Of a DNA stretch of 64,000 nucleotides, positions 22,254 to 34,764 are shown one piece after another. Both the position numbers and the translations under genes were made by a program. Origin of the DNA: Alopecurus myosuroides (lineage: Eukaryota > Streptophyta > Magnoliopsida > Poales > Poaceae); contig CM054062.1 of NCBI GenBank assembly GCA_028641055.1, positions 140,844,682 to 140,908,681 on the forward strand, given 5' to 3'. Under the pieces are notes generated by a model, which saw only the letters and a program-made list of their open reading frames with translations, was not told the origin of the DNA and made no database searches. The stretch's first letter is position 1; the number at the start of each line of letters is the position of its first letter.

Positions 22254-23850
22254 TATGCAAGAGAATGAAGAATATTTAAACACATTCAAAAGTATCTACC
22301 AGGTAAGTTAACTGCAAGTGCAACAAAAGAGGGTTACACTTGGCAGTTGCAGAGAAGCTAAACGTATAAAATGTAATGAGAAGGATTGCTAAACAGATTG
22401 GGATACCCAGAAGTAAATATGTTGATATATATATTAATTTGGGACTATTGTAACAACTGTACAAAGATTCATGCTGAATCTTTCCCGTTCACCATAGCAA
22501 CCACAAAAGGATGCTAATGTGAATTGTTAATTTCATTACGCGACTTTGAATAAAGCTTAACACTTTCAACTTCAAGATCATCTTTTGGAATTTTTTGCCC
22601 GCACACACCGTGAGATTATAGCAAACTTGACATACATGATGTTTATGCCAAATGGATATTTGATCAACTCTACACATACCCCCCCCAATCCTAATAAGAA
22701 CTGAGAATGGTTAATTAATAACCAAAAGTAAAAAACATTCAAAGAATCGAGAGGGAAATATGCACTCACTAGATATGAGGAAAACGTCATAGCATTCCTA
22801 ATCCATTTAACAGTCTTTCACGAGATAGCATGTGTTAAGCAGACCACAAAACCAGGACGGGAATAACTTAGTAAAGAGAAATAAATGGATTAGATTAATT
22901 CCTTTGAAAGATGAAGATTCCCTCCATTTTTTCAATCTTCCGGCCGTTGGAGGAGTTGAGGCTTCTAAAGACAGCATAATTAGTAATCCAAGAGGAGCAC
23001 AACTAATACATTGGAAACTTTTTTAGAGAGTGCATACCTTGGAAATTTGAAGATGCAAGAAAGAGCCTAATCATTTAATTCAAGTATGTGGTTGAAACAA
23101 ATAATTATTGATAGGTAGTGAATAATTTCCTTTGACCTATAGAAGAATCGATCAGCAAGGAACAAAAACTGAAGAATGCAAAGTAAGCAAAAAAGAAAAA
23201 GAGCCGATCGTGGTGTTGTGAGCATGTGTGCACAAAGAACATACTAATTACTATTAGCAAACCTTGAAGATGATCATACTAATTAGGACTTGAAGAACAT
23301 AAAATGAGAAGGAGAAAGGAAATATCCTCTCGAGCGATTCTTGGACAACACTAATAATGTGGTAAGGGTGACGAGGAATCAAACCGACAATTATCCTGAA
23401 GATTTGGGCGCGGGAAGGAGCGCTGCCATGGGCACGAGCAGCCTCCTCTGCAAGCCTCCGTCACCCTGGCTGCATCCTCAGATGCCACCAATCTCCAGCA
23501 TTCAGCCCCCTTTGTGTAAGGAATGCAATTAAGTTGACAGGAAAGAAATGAGATGTGTGTCCACAACGGTCGGCGTAGTGTCCGAGTGCCGGTGCATAGG
23601 CGGCGGCAAGAGGCGCATCAGGGGTAAGCGCGTCGATGGTGGCGGCAAGCTGAACGCCGGAGGGCAGTGCGTCAATTGTGACGGAAAGCGAAAGTCAAAT
23701 GGCTGGGAGCTTGGAGGAGGTTGAAGCCGGCTTGAGAGGACGGGGCTTCATTGACGATATGGAGGTCACAGACGTTGGCACCAATAGGGGCTAAGCCGGC
23801 GGCTGCGGACTTTGGCCCTTGGTCGCTGGAGAGAGATTGGTAGAAAAAAT
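22254..23850. other. Intergenic DNA with two exon-like pieces
   Basis: Just right of G2 the plus strand reads ENEEYLNTFKSIYQ and meets a donor GTAAGT at about 22303. This could be an exon cut by the G2 insertion. On the minus strand, 22610-22517 reads KIPKDDLEVESVKLYSKSRN to a stop. Neither is recognised. From 23540 the sequence becomes GC-rich (CGGCGGC repeats), gene-like but without a clear frame. No RNA gene or element end was found before the TIR at 23851. Confidence 0.3.
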
Positions 23851-23945
23851 GGGTTAATTGGATCTACGCCATTGTAATATTCACAGATTGGAGAAATGCT
23901 ATTACGAAAACCTAACTTGGAAATATGTCACTCTAATTAATTCAT
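23851..23945. repeat. Left terminal inverted repeat
   Basis: GGGTTAATTGGATC, GATTGGAGAAATG and AACTTGGAAATATG blocks are shared in inverse order with 26011-26106. Confidence 0.75.
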
Positions 23946-24273
23946 GGACATGTCTAGGCAGCGCACATGCGCTTGTTAGGTGGATAGAGCACCCACTTTT
24001 TTTTTAGAAAGAATTGTCCCTACGTGATTAGTTATTTTTTCAAATAATTATAACTTTTGAGTTGAGTGTCGGAATTAAAATCCGTTTTCAGTTTTAGAAC
24101 CCTCGCTATTAAATCTTCAAAATTAGATGCCATATGTACATGTTTTTACGAAAAATTTTTGGGAGCAACTTTTGTTCATGACGAAACAATTTTACTGCGC
24201 CATGAAGCAACTTTGTGTGAGATGGAAAAACCTGATTGAGAACATTGGTAGGCAATTTTGCAGCAATACTGAG

Positions 24274-24863
24274 CAATTTCTATAGGATGTTAGGCAACGA
24301 ATCGACATAATTGACCAAATACCATATGATGTTAGACAATAAATTGATAGGATTGAGCAACTTCTATAAGATGTTGGGCAACAAATCGACATAATTGAGC
24401 AAGTATTATATAATGTTAGACAACAAATTGACTGGATTGAGCAACTCATATATGATGTTAGGTAACGAATCGACACAATTGAGCAAGTACTATATGATAT
24501 TAGACAACAAATTGAGAGGATTGAGCAACTTCTATAGGATGATGTTAGATAGCAAATTGACAGGATTGAGCAAATCCTATATGATGTTAGGCAACAAATT
24601 AAGAGGATTGAGAAACTTCTATAGGATGATGTTAGACAAAAAATTGACAGGATTGAGCAAGTCCTATATGATGTTAGACAAGGAATCGACATAATTGAGC
24701 AACTATTATATGATGTTAGACAACAAATTAAGAGATTGAAGAACTTATAGAGGATGTTGACAACGAATCGACATAATTGAGCAAGTACTATATGATGTTA
24801 GACAACAAATTGACATGATTGAGCAACTTCTATAAGATATTAGGCAACAAATCAACATAATTG
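24274..24863. repeat. Tandem array, 14 copies of a 42-bp unit
   Basis: Units of 42 bp (two of 45 bp, two or three slightly short) start CAACTTCTATAGGATG or CAAGTACTATATGATG and end ATTGAG. The two types tend to alternate, giving an 84-bp higher-order period. Because 42 is a multiple of three, frames stay open on both strands for long stretches: plus 24395-24694 reads 14-residue repeats (LSKSYMMLDNKLTG), minus 24192-24692 reads Cys/Ser-rich repeats. I do not claim that either is translated. Confidence 0.9.
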
Positions 24864-26010
24864 CCCACGCGAGCTCTTCCGCGGGACGCAAGTGTGGTCT
24901 CCCATGTCCGCCGCGGGCTAAGACTACATGAACAATCTCTCGCCGTGGTGGTCGGGCGGAGGTGAGAGAGCCTGGAGCCACGCGTTGTTGTGGCCGGAGC
25001 AAGGACGAGGGGCGGTTTAAGGTGGTCGCCGGAGGTTGGCTCGGGGCAGAGCGTGTGACCGCTGGAGGTGGGGGACTGGGCGGAGCACAACTGTGGCCGG
25101 AAAATGGGGGCGGGGCAGTGAGTGGCGACAGTGCGAAGATGTCAGACGGAGGCAGAGTGGGCGGGTTCTTCGGGTCCCGTAGGCACATGAAAAATGTATC
25201 TTCGCATGTACGCTAATCCATCAGTCGCCGGAAGGTGCATTCGACTTGTCTAATCAACGCAACTGTGGTGTTAAGTATTTAGGTTTCTTCATACCTCTAC
25301 CTATGCCATTTTGTTCATTGCCAAACCTTTATGTGTCAATTATACTTTCGTACATACCCTCATGTACTAGTCCAAAAAAAAAGACTTGATCCAAACCGAT
25401 TTGTACATGTCCTTTGTTCATTACCAAGCCTCCTCCAGCTCCTCATATGCCGCTGAAGCGTCCTGCTGCTGCTGGCCATCACCGGAGTGCCATGGCGCCG
25501 TGTGCTCCTTCTAACCTCCGTCGAGGTTCCCATCGCAGACCATGGTCCTCCTCTACGCTACCGCATCACAATCTGGCCCTGACGACGGCAAAAATCCATC
25601 GGCGTCGCGGGCTCCGGCGCCGTCCCAGATCACCCATTTCCTCGGCCGCCTCTAGATCGATAGCATGGTAGCAGCTCAATTCCGTCTACCATGGAACCTG
25701 CTCCCGAGCTCATCCCCGTCGACTTCCTCTTGAATCACTTTCCTGCCGACGTGCTCCATCCCGACAGCTGGCCACACCCACAAGCCGCGGTGGACCATGG
25801 CCACGGGGTATTCTCGCTGCACCACCAGGATGCGATGCAGGGAGTCCGGAGCCATCCTGTTGCGCTACCGCGGTGGTCGTTTCTGGATGCGGTTTTCTAG
25901 GATGTAGTTTGGATCGAGTCTCCGTTTTTTTTCGAGTATAAAGCGCCACGTTGAAAGTATAATTATCGTATAAGGTTTGGTAAATAATAAAATGGCATAT
26001 GGGTAGAGGT

Positions 26011-26106
26011 AGGAAGAAGCTAGAGTGGCATATTTCCAAGTTCGGTTTTTGTAGTGACATTTCTCCAACCTGTGAATAGCCCAATGGCATAGATCCAATT
26101 AACCCC
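26011..26106. repeat. Right terminal inverted repeat
   Basis: Inverse of 23851-23945 with roughly one difference in six or seven bases. Confidence 0.75.
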
Positions 26107-26113
26107 AAAAAAT

Positions 26114-26508
26114 CGCGTTATATTTGGAACGAGCGGAGAAATAGGAGAGGTCGGGAGAACGAGAGCTAAAACGGCGTCGTCCGACTTTAATTGCGTACGT
26201 TTGCCGATCTTTAGCATTGTGTGAAGGCCCAATTAACTACAAATCACCGATTTTCCCTCCAGAATAGCTGCCCTCGAGACAGTGAGCCATGTTCGGCGCC
26301 ACAGTTAGATCGGACGGGGAGAATGAATCTGCAGGGGAGATCGAACGGCCAGAAACGGTGAGGGCATGAGAGGACTCCCTCCTGTGCCAGTTTTAATATC
26401 CCTAATAACTTGTGAGAATCAATATGGACATCCACGTTCCCGATGTTGATTATTAATAAGGAAAAATAGTTTTCCAATCATGTCTACTAGTTATTGAAAC
26501 TTTAGGGG
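26114..26508. other. Intergenic DNA, nothing recognised
   Basis: No frame, RNA gene or terminal repeat seen. Moderately GC-rich around 26240-26380. Confidence 0.4.
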
Positions 26509-27790
26509 TCACACACTTAAGGCGTCAAAGTCTGTTGTTTGCATTGGATGGTCGGAGGAGAGTAGGGTATCATTCGGGTAATTCTGACATGATAGAATTA
26601 ATATTCAAGAGAGATTACGAGGGACATGGGATGTCCTATGATGTTGAAATGTGTTTTTAACATGAACAAGTAATGGTTGATGTCGTTATGATATCACAGA
26701 AACAAGTCCGGTGTCAATCGGAATCGTTTCAGGAAAGTTACTATGAGAGAGAAATACTTTGCACACTTTACGAAGCAAGTGCAGAGGGACATGAGATGTC
26801 CCGGGATATCGGGAATATGTTTTTGACATCGTTAGATAAGGTCGATGATTTTATCTATAGGGGTCACGGGGTTTTGGAAGAGTTCCGGAGGACTTTCCAT
26901 ATGGGGAAAGTGCCGGAGGGGGGCAGATGTCCTCCTGTGGGCAAACCCTAATTTTAGGGGATGCCAAGTGGGACCCATGGACTCGCAATGCGCATTAGCC
27001 TTCCCTAGATTCCCCTGATTTTTTTGATAAATAAATGAGGCGAAAAAGTGGGGAAAATGAAAAAATGAGGGGGGTGGATTGGACTCCATCTAGGAGTCAA
27101 ATCTGAATCCCCTAGGTGCCTTGGTGCGGCCAAGGGAGGGAGGGGTAAACCGACCTCCCCCCACAAGGCAGGTGTCCTCCTTGATCCCACTATATAATCC
27201 CACCCCTCCTCTTTTGGTGAACACACAATTGTCTTTCGGGCTATTCTCTCTCACACACAGAATTAGAGATCTAATTAGATACCCTCTAATTGAATTAGAG
27301 CCTCTAATTAGAACCTCTCTAATTGGATTAGAGCCTCTAATTAGAACATCTCTAATTGATTTAGAGCTTCTGATTAGAGACCCTCTAATTGGTTTAGGGC
27401 CTCTTCTAATTGGGAGATGATGAATATCTCTCTCGATTAGGCCTAGCCCTAATCTCTCTCCCTCTCTTTCCCATGTGTTGGGACCTCTGCACCTCAATTA
27501 TAAACCCGAGTGCCTAGTCCTGGACAACGAAGCGCTGCAGGATTTTGACGGACATATGTGTGCGAGATCTCGGAGGGGTAACACATGATACCCTCACTCT
27601 GCTGGATCTAGAAGGTGGGATACGAGAAATCGGAAACAGTCCCACCGCTACGCTTAGCCATGGGACTCTTCATCAGCCATCACCGACATCGACACTACTT
27701 CCACGCTTCGTGTCGGTAACGAATAAGATATGTCCACGCCTTTACCTGCATAGTAGATCATGTGTGCTATGTAGGACGGATTTTTTAAAA
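26509..27790 (+). repeat. LTR-like segment, plus orientation
   Basis: Features of a gypsy LTR: repeated GACATGGGATGTCC and GACATGAGATGTCCCGGG motifs, a TATA box in CCACTATATAATCCCACC (27191-27197) and a GC-richer leader after it. The part at about 26560-26935 is homologous to the inverse of 27800-28110. No partner LTR or pol is present, so exact ends are unknown. Confidence 0.5.
27262..27412. repeat. TCTAATT-rich short tandem repeats
   Basis: About seven imperfect units of 17-25 bp around CTCTAATTGGATTAGAG and CTCTAATTAGAAC lie just downstream of the TATA box, in the presumed 5' leader of the LTR-like segment. Confidence 0.75.
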
Positions 27791-27799
27791 TTCTGATAC

Positions 27800-28320
27800 G
27801 TATACCAACAGGGCCCACCTGCCAGCCACCTGCCCAATGAAGGATGCGGCCATGGGGCAAATCTGCTCCCTCCAGCACTTCCCCTTCTTGGTTTTTGTCC
27901 AAAACTCTTCCGGAACCTTGTGACCCCAATAGATAAAACCATCGAACTTATCTAGCGATGGCATAAATTTATTTCTGTCATCCCGGGACATCTAATGACC
28001 CTTGCACATGCTCCGAAAAGCGTGCAACTTAATTTTCTCTCTCAGAATAACTCCAGAATAAATTCCGGCAGTAATAGAAATTGTTTCGATTACTCTAGGA
28101 CATCCAGTGCCCTAATTATAAATTCTCTCCGGCATATATAATATATCTATCACACATAAACACCGTCCTAATGATACTCCTTGTTGATCCGGACCTACCA
28201 ATATACACATAAACAAACCTAACTTAAGTATGTTACCCCTACAGTTTCGATAGCGTGTGGACATGAAACTGGAAACTCCTTCCATCTCAATAATAAATAG
28301 CGGGGCTATGGTTCCCACCA
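27800..28320 (-). repeat. LTR-like segment, inverse orientation
   Basis: The reverse complement contains GGGTCATTAGATGTCCCGGG, AGATAAGTTCGATGG and GGGGTCACAAGG, matching the plus-strand segment at 26780-26900 at perhaps three bases in four. The two form a diverged inverted repeat centred near 27.4 kb. Confidence 0.5.
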
Positions 28321-29132
28321 CTATGTGAAAGACACTCTATTTAACTTGTTGGTTATTATACAATATTCCCATTACTCGCGATACCAAACTTACCCGAGAT
28401 TATGGATTCTGGTATTGCCGTGAAACAGTCTTTGGTTCACTATACCTTTGTCTTATCTCGTTTAACCGATAATCTTCCTTTTACTCGTTACTGTATTATG
28501 ATATCCCTCATGATTTATCATCATCATGCATTGTCTGTAGAACATATGGATATCAAGAATACCGAGTGGGCATAGATATGTATCTCTTTTTACAGAGGAG
28601 TAATTCTCATCTTAGAACAACGAGATAATATACTCATTTATAATTAACTAGAGGCTACCATTTTGTTCATGCAATTTACGGCGCGACACTTGATAGTACC
28701 AATGTAAAACCTCCAGAATATATAACCCCTATAACCTCATGGTCCAAGGATATGTTGCAATATAACTGTGTTGTGATATGTCACTAAGGAAAAAAGACAT
28801 CGCAATGGAATGTCTTAGCATATCAACTACTAGGGTATACCTAGCCATATTGTTCCCTTCCAACAATATGCTATTTATTGATGCCAACATAAACAATGTC
28901 CATGACTAGAAAAACACAACCATCAAGTATCCAATAAATTTGTCTAAAAAGGCAAGACCGGGGTTTTATATCTTTGTTCATGTTGCTACACGTGAGTGTG
29001 AGTTTTCCTCTGAATCTCATATTCAGGAGCCATGCCAGTTATATCGTAGTAACAAGAATCAGACTTATGCAACATATGTACAAATATCATTTGCCTTTTG
29101 GGCATACATCCATCTGTACAAAAAGTGGGCGC
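28321..29132. other. Repeat-like intergenic DNA
   Basis: No gene found. The style (AT-rich, few stops patterns, phrases such as GATATCCCTCATG) suggests more of an old LTR but no ends are visible. Confidence 0.3.
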
Positions 29133-29447
29133 TGATACGTCTCCAACGTATCTATAATTTCTGATGCTCCATGATCATATTATGTCAATTGCTACTTGTT
29201 TTCTCCCTTATTTATAGCATTTTTATACGTTTTCCAGGACTAACCTATTAACAAGATGCTAAATGGCTTCCTTGTTTTCTGCTGTTTTTTGTTTCAGAAA
29301 AGTTGTTCTGGAAACATTCTCGGAATTGGACCCCACAAAGCTCGAAGTGCCTATTTTCCCCGGAAGCATCCAGAAGACCGAAGGAGAGTCGAAGACGGGC
29401 ACCAGGGGGGCCACACCATAGGGTGGCGCCCCCGTGGCCGCGCCAGC
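29133..29447 (+). repeat. Truncated grass gypsy LTR (5' part)
   Basis: Begins TGATACGTCTCCAACGTATC, a start I know from very common Triticeae-type LTRs, and shows the typical GGACTAACCTATTAAC and the GGCGCCCCC region. It is cut at 29447 where the G3 LTR begins. The continuation is not found in the window. Confidence 0.7.
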
Positions 29448-32400
29448 TGTGACGCCCCGAGATCGGGCACTATGCAGATTTCAGCATTCCCGCCAAAATC
29501 CACATAATAACCGATTCCAGGTTGCCACTTGTGATAACATTACAACAGTTCACGAATAATCCACAACAACGACAGAAAAGAGATTTACAAGATGACTCAA
29601 ACGAGTCAGGGATACAACTGATACAATACAAAGATCCAAATAACAGCGGAAGAAACAACATATCGTCCGTCTACGGACAAGATACAAATTGGGCTAAGAG
29701 TCCTGAAGATAACCGAGAGCGTCCAATCACTGCCCAGGCCAAGCCGGAGGGATTCCCAAGCTAACGTCGTCAGACTTCAAACCTGTCGACTGCAATGTTG
29801 AATATGCAGCCACGAAAGAGATTCGTGGGTCAGTACGGTTAAGTACTGGCAAGTGGATAAACCATACTCACAAGATACCGGCGTAGCCAGTCATCACAAG
29901 ATACAAATACGTTAGGATCAACGGAAAGGAAGGGGTTATTGCAAATAAGCGACAGCAGGCTGCACTAACCAACTACAGAGAGATACTACAACTTCCGGCT
30001 AACAGAAAGAAGATAAGATCGAGTATTGTAACCAACTGAAAGATAACTTCAAACAAACCCATCCTGGATCTCGCCCCTTATCCGAAGAAGCAATCCGAGG
30101 ATAACTCACACCGTTGGATTAAGATGAAACAAGTTATGGTGCCAATAATCCTATTACTAGTCAAATTGTTAATCGTTGGGTGTAACATGATTGATCATTA
30201 TGTTTAAGTTGTCCTGAGTACTTGTTAGCCAGTACTTTCACCAAGTAATCCATAACCGCGGAAAACACGGCTTCTCGAGAAGATTATCCCTGCAGGGTTG
30301 CACCAATTTGGCCGTACACGCAAGAATAACCCGCCAAATGGGATGCCTCCCACCAAGCGGGGTACTCTACACAACTCAACTCTTCTTCGCATCAAGCCCA
30401 AAGCACCTTGGGCGCACGGCTAATCAAGCCCAGAAGAAAATGGACCCTCATAGCACTCTAAGACCGTGTCCCCCTATATGCCGACTACGAAAGTTCCACC
30501 CGGGTACCAAGGGCTCGCAAGATCATGCATGCAGCAAATGGAAAACCCGAACTAAATGAGGCGATTTGGACGAGATGCGAATCGAGTCAAATTGAGGGGG
30601 GCGCCCATACTCGCTTCCCACATGCGGGTAGTGCGCTCATCATGGATCAGTAGACAAGACCCTTTTCCTATTAGGGTCGACACTAGCAGGCCTCAAAACC
30701 ACAAGGGCCTCCTGCCGGTGCCTTATCATCAAATTTATTATTAAACAATAACAGTAGCATGATTGATTGATTTAACCATCGAGCCCCCAGAACATAATAG
30801 AGTAGTAACAGAAAGTAACGGGTAACAGACTCGAGCAAAACAACCCTAAGCATGATAGTAAGACACGGGCAACAAGCAATGGTTATAGGTATGGAGGTGA
30901 GGTAATATCAAGGTTAAGGGATTCATGTGATGGGTTCGTAACAGAAACAACTACCACTAAGGATAGCAGGAAAGAATCAACGGAAAGAATCGGTAACAAG
31001 TGATGAAAGGCAGCCATATGGCAGCAAGTGAGTATACTTGCCTGAGATCCCGCAAGGTAGCAGAACTTGTCGTTGCTCACATCATCTCAACGTCCTATCC
31101 GGGAAGAAGCAACGAACCTCGAACAAACACCGGATGCAACAATTACTACTACGGCAAAAGATCCAGCATGATCAAGATATGGATGCATGACAAGTTTAAA
31201 GATGCATCAAGGTAAACTGGTTGACAAGATAAACAGATTTAAATGGACCCATATGCAATGTGAGTTGCATATGGATGCACATGTTAAGGTTGAAGCAATG
31301 ATCTACAATTAGTTAACATGTGTAAGTGGTTTATCATGATGCATGCATGATGAAAGCAATAATGAAACAACAATAGATGCAAAGGAAAAGGAAATTACCA
31401 AGTGTGGGATTTTATTTGTCATGTTAAGAATTTTTGGTTCCTTATTGATGTCACACAAGTAACTGATGTTTTCATCAAGTTAAAGTGTTCAAAACAAATA
31501 ACAAAGTTTGTATTTGAAGAGAACATCGAATTTTGGTTGGATTACATGTTTCAAATATTGAAATTGGATTTAGGATAATTTAATTATGAATTAAACAATA
31601 TTAAACATGTTTTAAATGGATTTGAAACAAGTTTGAATTTAATTGAAGTTTTATTTGTTCAAAACATAATTTCAAAATCACATTTGAAAAGTTCACACTT
31701 TGATGGTTTGAAAACATATTTTGCATGTTCAAAATTATTTTATCTTGAGCAAGTTATGATTTTAGCAATTTTAATTGAATTAAACAAGAGTTAAATTGTT
31801 TGGGCAATTTAAATTATTCAAACCAGGAAACAAAAATTATATTTGAAAAGGTGAGGTGAAAAGGTATGGAAAACATATTTTATTTGCATTTATTGGATTA
31901 ATAATGAATTAGTTATTGATTTTAGAAATTTGCATTTGAATTATTTGGATTCAAATTTAAATTGCATTTTGAAATTTCAAAACAGTGAACAAAAGGCATA
32001 GTTGGATAGACAATTTAATTTAGAGCAATAAACATATTTAAAGTTTATGATTTGGAGTCATATATTAAAAGTTATCAAGGTTTTGGTTTTGAGGACTAAT
32101 CTGCAATTTAAAGGACTGGTTTTGAAAGAAAACATGTTGAAAAGCTTTTGTTACGCACGGGAGTTCTACTCTGGCCACTGCCAGTGGACCTAACGCCACT
32201 GGACGCTTGCGTGGCAACGTGAGAGGCTGATGTGTGGGGCCTGGCCGTCAGTGAGCGGTGGAAAAAAAGGTGTGGATTTAATCCACGGTGCTAGGGATCG
32301 AACACAGAACCTCGAGGCGCTAGCGTAAGCGCTGAAACCACTGCGGTGCTCGACTTCGTTTTGTTAGGTTCAGATACGCAGGGGAGTTATTACTACACGG

Positions 32401-34264
32401 CTCGTTAACTGAACAAAAGAACAGCAACGTTCCCTGACGGCGAACAGCAAGGAGCAGACAGGGGACCTGCGGCGATCGACGGGCTGGCTAGCTCGCGATG
32501 TGTGCGTGTGCTTGCAGGATCACCGTGTGGAGGCGTGCAGGAGGTCGTGGACGTGTTGCACGGCGACGGTTACTGGTGTGGGTGCTCCTGCTGTAAGAAT
32601 CGGACACGAGCACAGCTGCAGCGACGCGCAGCCATGACTGGAACACGCCGGAGCGGCCAAGGGGAAAGGTACGGCGAACAACGAGAAGGGGGACGGCACA
32701 GAAGGATGAGAGAGCTCACCTCGGAAACGCGCGGAGAGGTGATCGAGCTTCGAGCCGATGACTGCACTGGATCATGGTGAAGATTTGCAGGCGCCACCGG
32801 AGGAGGACGTGATCGCTTCGGCGAGAACGCAGCAGACCGGGCCTCCTGCTCTCCAGCCCAGCATGGAGTAGGTCAGTGCGAGGCTCCTGACGCTCTCCTG
32901 GCCGCCACGCTGCCGCGCTGCGGGCGAGACGCGACAATTGCCCAGCTCGCGGTCATGGCGGACAAGGGCACGGTCAGAAACGAAAAGAAGGTGCTGAGCC
33001 TCAAAGGGCTGGCTTTTTCGTGGAATCGGGAGGGGACCTCACCGGGGCGATGACTGGATGGCGGCAGTTGCTCGAGGTTGTCCGCGACAGAAGGGAATCG
33101 AAGGAATCCAGCGGCGCCCGTACTGAATCCGAGGAAGCTGCAGTCGCCATGATGCTGTTCCGGCTGGTTTTTCGTGTTCGAGGAGGAAGATGGAGGTGGG
33201 GTGGTTCGTTTCCACCTCGCAGCTTGTCTCATGGGTGACTGTGGGGTGGCGGCGACAAGGGGATTCAGAGGGAGCTCGGTGGCTTCTTCGGTGAGAGATT
33301 CAGAGGGGGGAAGACGCGTCGTGAGAGAGAAACCGGCGGCTAGAGCTCGAGGGGAGAGGCTAGGGATAGCTAGGGCACAGCGCTGCGCCCTAGGGGTGCT
33401 ATATAGGGGGTACCGGTCGATGGTGGCCGTCGGGATGCGACAGCGTCGCCGTGGCACCCCTGGATGCGGTGCCGTACCGCGGGGACGACGAGGGCGGCTC
33501 GACGAAGAGGTATTGGGCCAGCTGCGCGCGTTTAGTTGCTTAGGTGGGCTGGGCTTAGTTAGGTGCTACACGCTGCGCTTTTCTTTTTTATTATTTCTTT
33601 GTTTTCTGTTTTTTTTTGTAGAGAAAGGAAATGGGAAGAGAAAGATGATATTGTGGTTAGTAAAAATGTTATAAAAAATTAGTTAAGCTAGCTAAGTTTA
33701 AAGAAAACAGTAGCCAAGTTTTGTTTTCACAAAACTTTAAATTTGCTTGATGTTTGTTTGAAATTCAAATTTGGATGCATTTTAATTAAGTGATCATTTA
33801 ATAAAACAAACTTTGAATAGGGGAACCCCTATGATTGAAATTGATTAAAATTAGTTGATTGGCTTGTTAAAGTTTATAAGTTCAAAAGTGGTTCTGTTTG
33901 ATGCATTTGATTTGAAAATGAAGGTGATTTAATTAATTGATTGGAAATAATTGTTTGATTAAACCCAACAATTTAATGAGTGATTTGAGTTGAATTTTTG
34001 AATTAGCCATTAGGGTTTTAATAACAGGGACAATTTTTATTTAGCAGGCAATTTGTTTAAAACAACTTCAACTATTGAAAACAAATGAGTGATTCAGTTT
34101 GCAAGTTTGGAATTGGAAATTTTTGAGCAAGGGGGGTGAAAGTTTTAAATTGATCTGAATTTTGATTTGTTTTGAAAAACAGAATGCAATGCTCATGTGA
34201 TGCATATGATGCAAGCAAAAAGAAAAACAAACACTCTCTATAGGGTAACACCCCAGGTGTTACA
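29448..34264 (-). repeat. LTR of element G3, copy 1 (4,817 bp)
   Basis: In element orientation it starts TGTAACACCTGGGGTG and ends GGGGCGTCACA. It is repeated with about a dozen differences over its length at 34765-51431 once two insertions are removed. The middle (32140-33580) is GC-rich with a TATA box (CTATATAG, about 33401-33408, minus strand); the rest is AT-rich. Frames inside (for example minus 32873-33457) are low-complexity and I do not regard them as genes. Its left neighbour is the truncated LTR; its right neighbour is 240 bp of G5 leader, so it is not in an original insertion context. Confidence 0.88.
32291..32352 (-). other. tRNA-like segment inside the G3 LTR
   Basis: On the minus strand GCACCGCAGTGGTTTCAGC resembles an A box and GTTCTGTGTTCGATCCC a B box, spaced as in a tRNA, with a tRNA-like stem between (GCGCTTACGCTAGCGC). 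It may be a tRNA-derived insertion. The same stretch lies at 49459-49519 in copy 2. Confidence 0.45.
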
Positions 34265-34504
34265 GACGACACCACTAACAAGGGATTGCGCCCTCGCAAT
34301 CCACCTGCTAACCCGGGAGGGGAAAGAAGTTCGACTATCGATTCTTTGTGCTTCCAGTTGATCTCCTCGACACCACTAACAAGGGCTTCTCGACACCACT
34401 AACAAGAGATTCTTGCTCGGGCTAACGACGATGTTCTTCCACCAGGAACCTTCCGATGATCGAACCTATTAGGTTAAGGGCTCAGAAAACGTCCACCCAC
34501 GTAG
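34265..34504 (+). repeat. 240-bp duplicate of the G5 5' region
   Basis: Identical by eye to 51432-51671, including the first 16 codons of the G5 gag frame. It contains three GACACCACTAACAAG repeats. It breaks after CCACCCACGTAG and joins G3 leader sequence. Confidence 0.95.
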
Positions 34505-34764
34505 GATCCTAATACTTTGAAAGATAGACAAGAGGGGGAGACTCCAAAACAAATAAGATGGGAGGGGAAATAGAATAGGGATAAGGAGAAAACAAGAATC
34601 CTATCGAGATGTTTTTCCAAAATAGTTTAGCAGAAATAGTTTTTGACACTCTAGAAACAACGACCGTTAGCGAGGTTATCCTACAGGCTTTGCGGACCCG
34701 TTGCTTCGATAACCATTCGTATCGAAACAATATCGGGAATCGGAACCAAGGCTCTGATACCATT
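34505..34764 (-). mobile_element. G3 internal leader fragment with primer site
   Basis: 260 bp of G3 interior next to its 5' LTR. The minus strand reads TGGTATCAGAGCC at 34762-34750, two bases inside the LTR: the initiator tRNA-Met primer site. The remainder is leader without a frame. All G3 coding DNA is missing. Confidence 0.8.

Larger units (their letters stand above)
23851..26106. mobile_element. Candidate TIR DNA transposon carrying a tandem array and GC-rich cargo
   Basis: About 95 bp at 23851-23945 (GGGTTAATTGGATCTACGCC onward) is the imperfect inverse of 26011-26106. Both ends are flanked by AAAAAAT (23844-23850 and 26107-26113). A TIR of this length with cargo resembles Mutator-like elements, though their usual duplication is 9 bp. 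No transposase is present. A further inverted pair inside (25283-25358 against 25940-26008) suggests nested ends. Interior GC-rich segments (24880-25180, 25430-25900) look unlike their surroundings and may be captured gene pieces. Confidence 0.5.

Noticed and set aside
24274..24863. CRISPR array
   Set aside because: Units are contiguous 42-bp tandem repeats without unique spacers, in plant nuclear DNA.
32873..33457. 194-codon minus-strand frame in the G3 LTR (and copy at 50041-50625) as a gene
   Set aside because: Low-complexity Ser/Pro/Arg text in a GC-rich LTR leader, frames open on both strands, no motif.
29448..34264. Plus orientation for the G3 LTR
   Set aside because: The only primer-site match (TGGTATCAGAGCC) lies left of copy 2 on the minus strand; right of the LTR there is no tRNA match.
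34265..34764. A short complete internal region between two G3 LTRs
   Set aside because: The left 240 bp is G5 sequence in the other orientation and there is no purine tract, so it is a duplication join, not an element interior.
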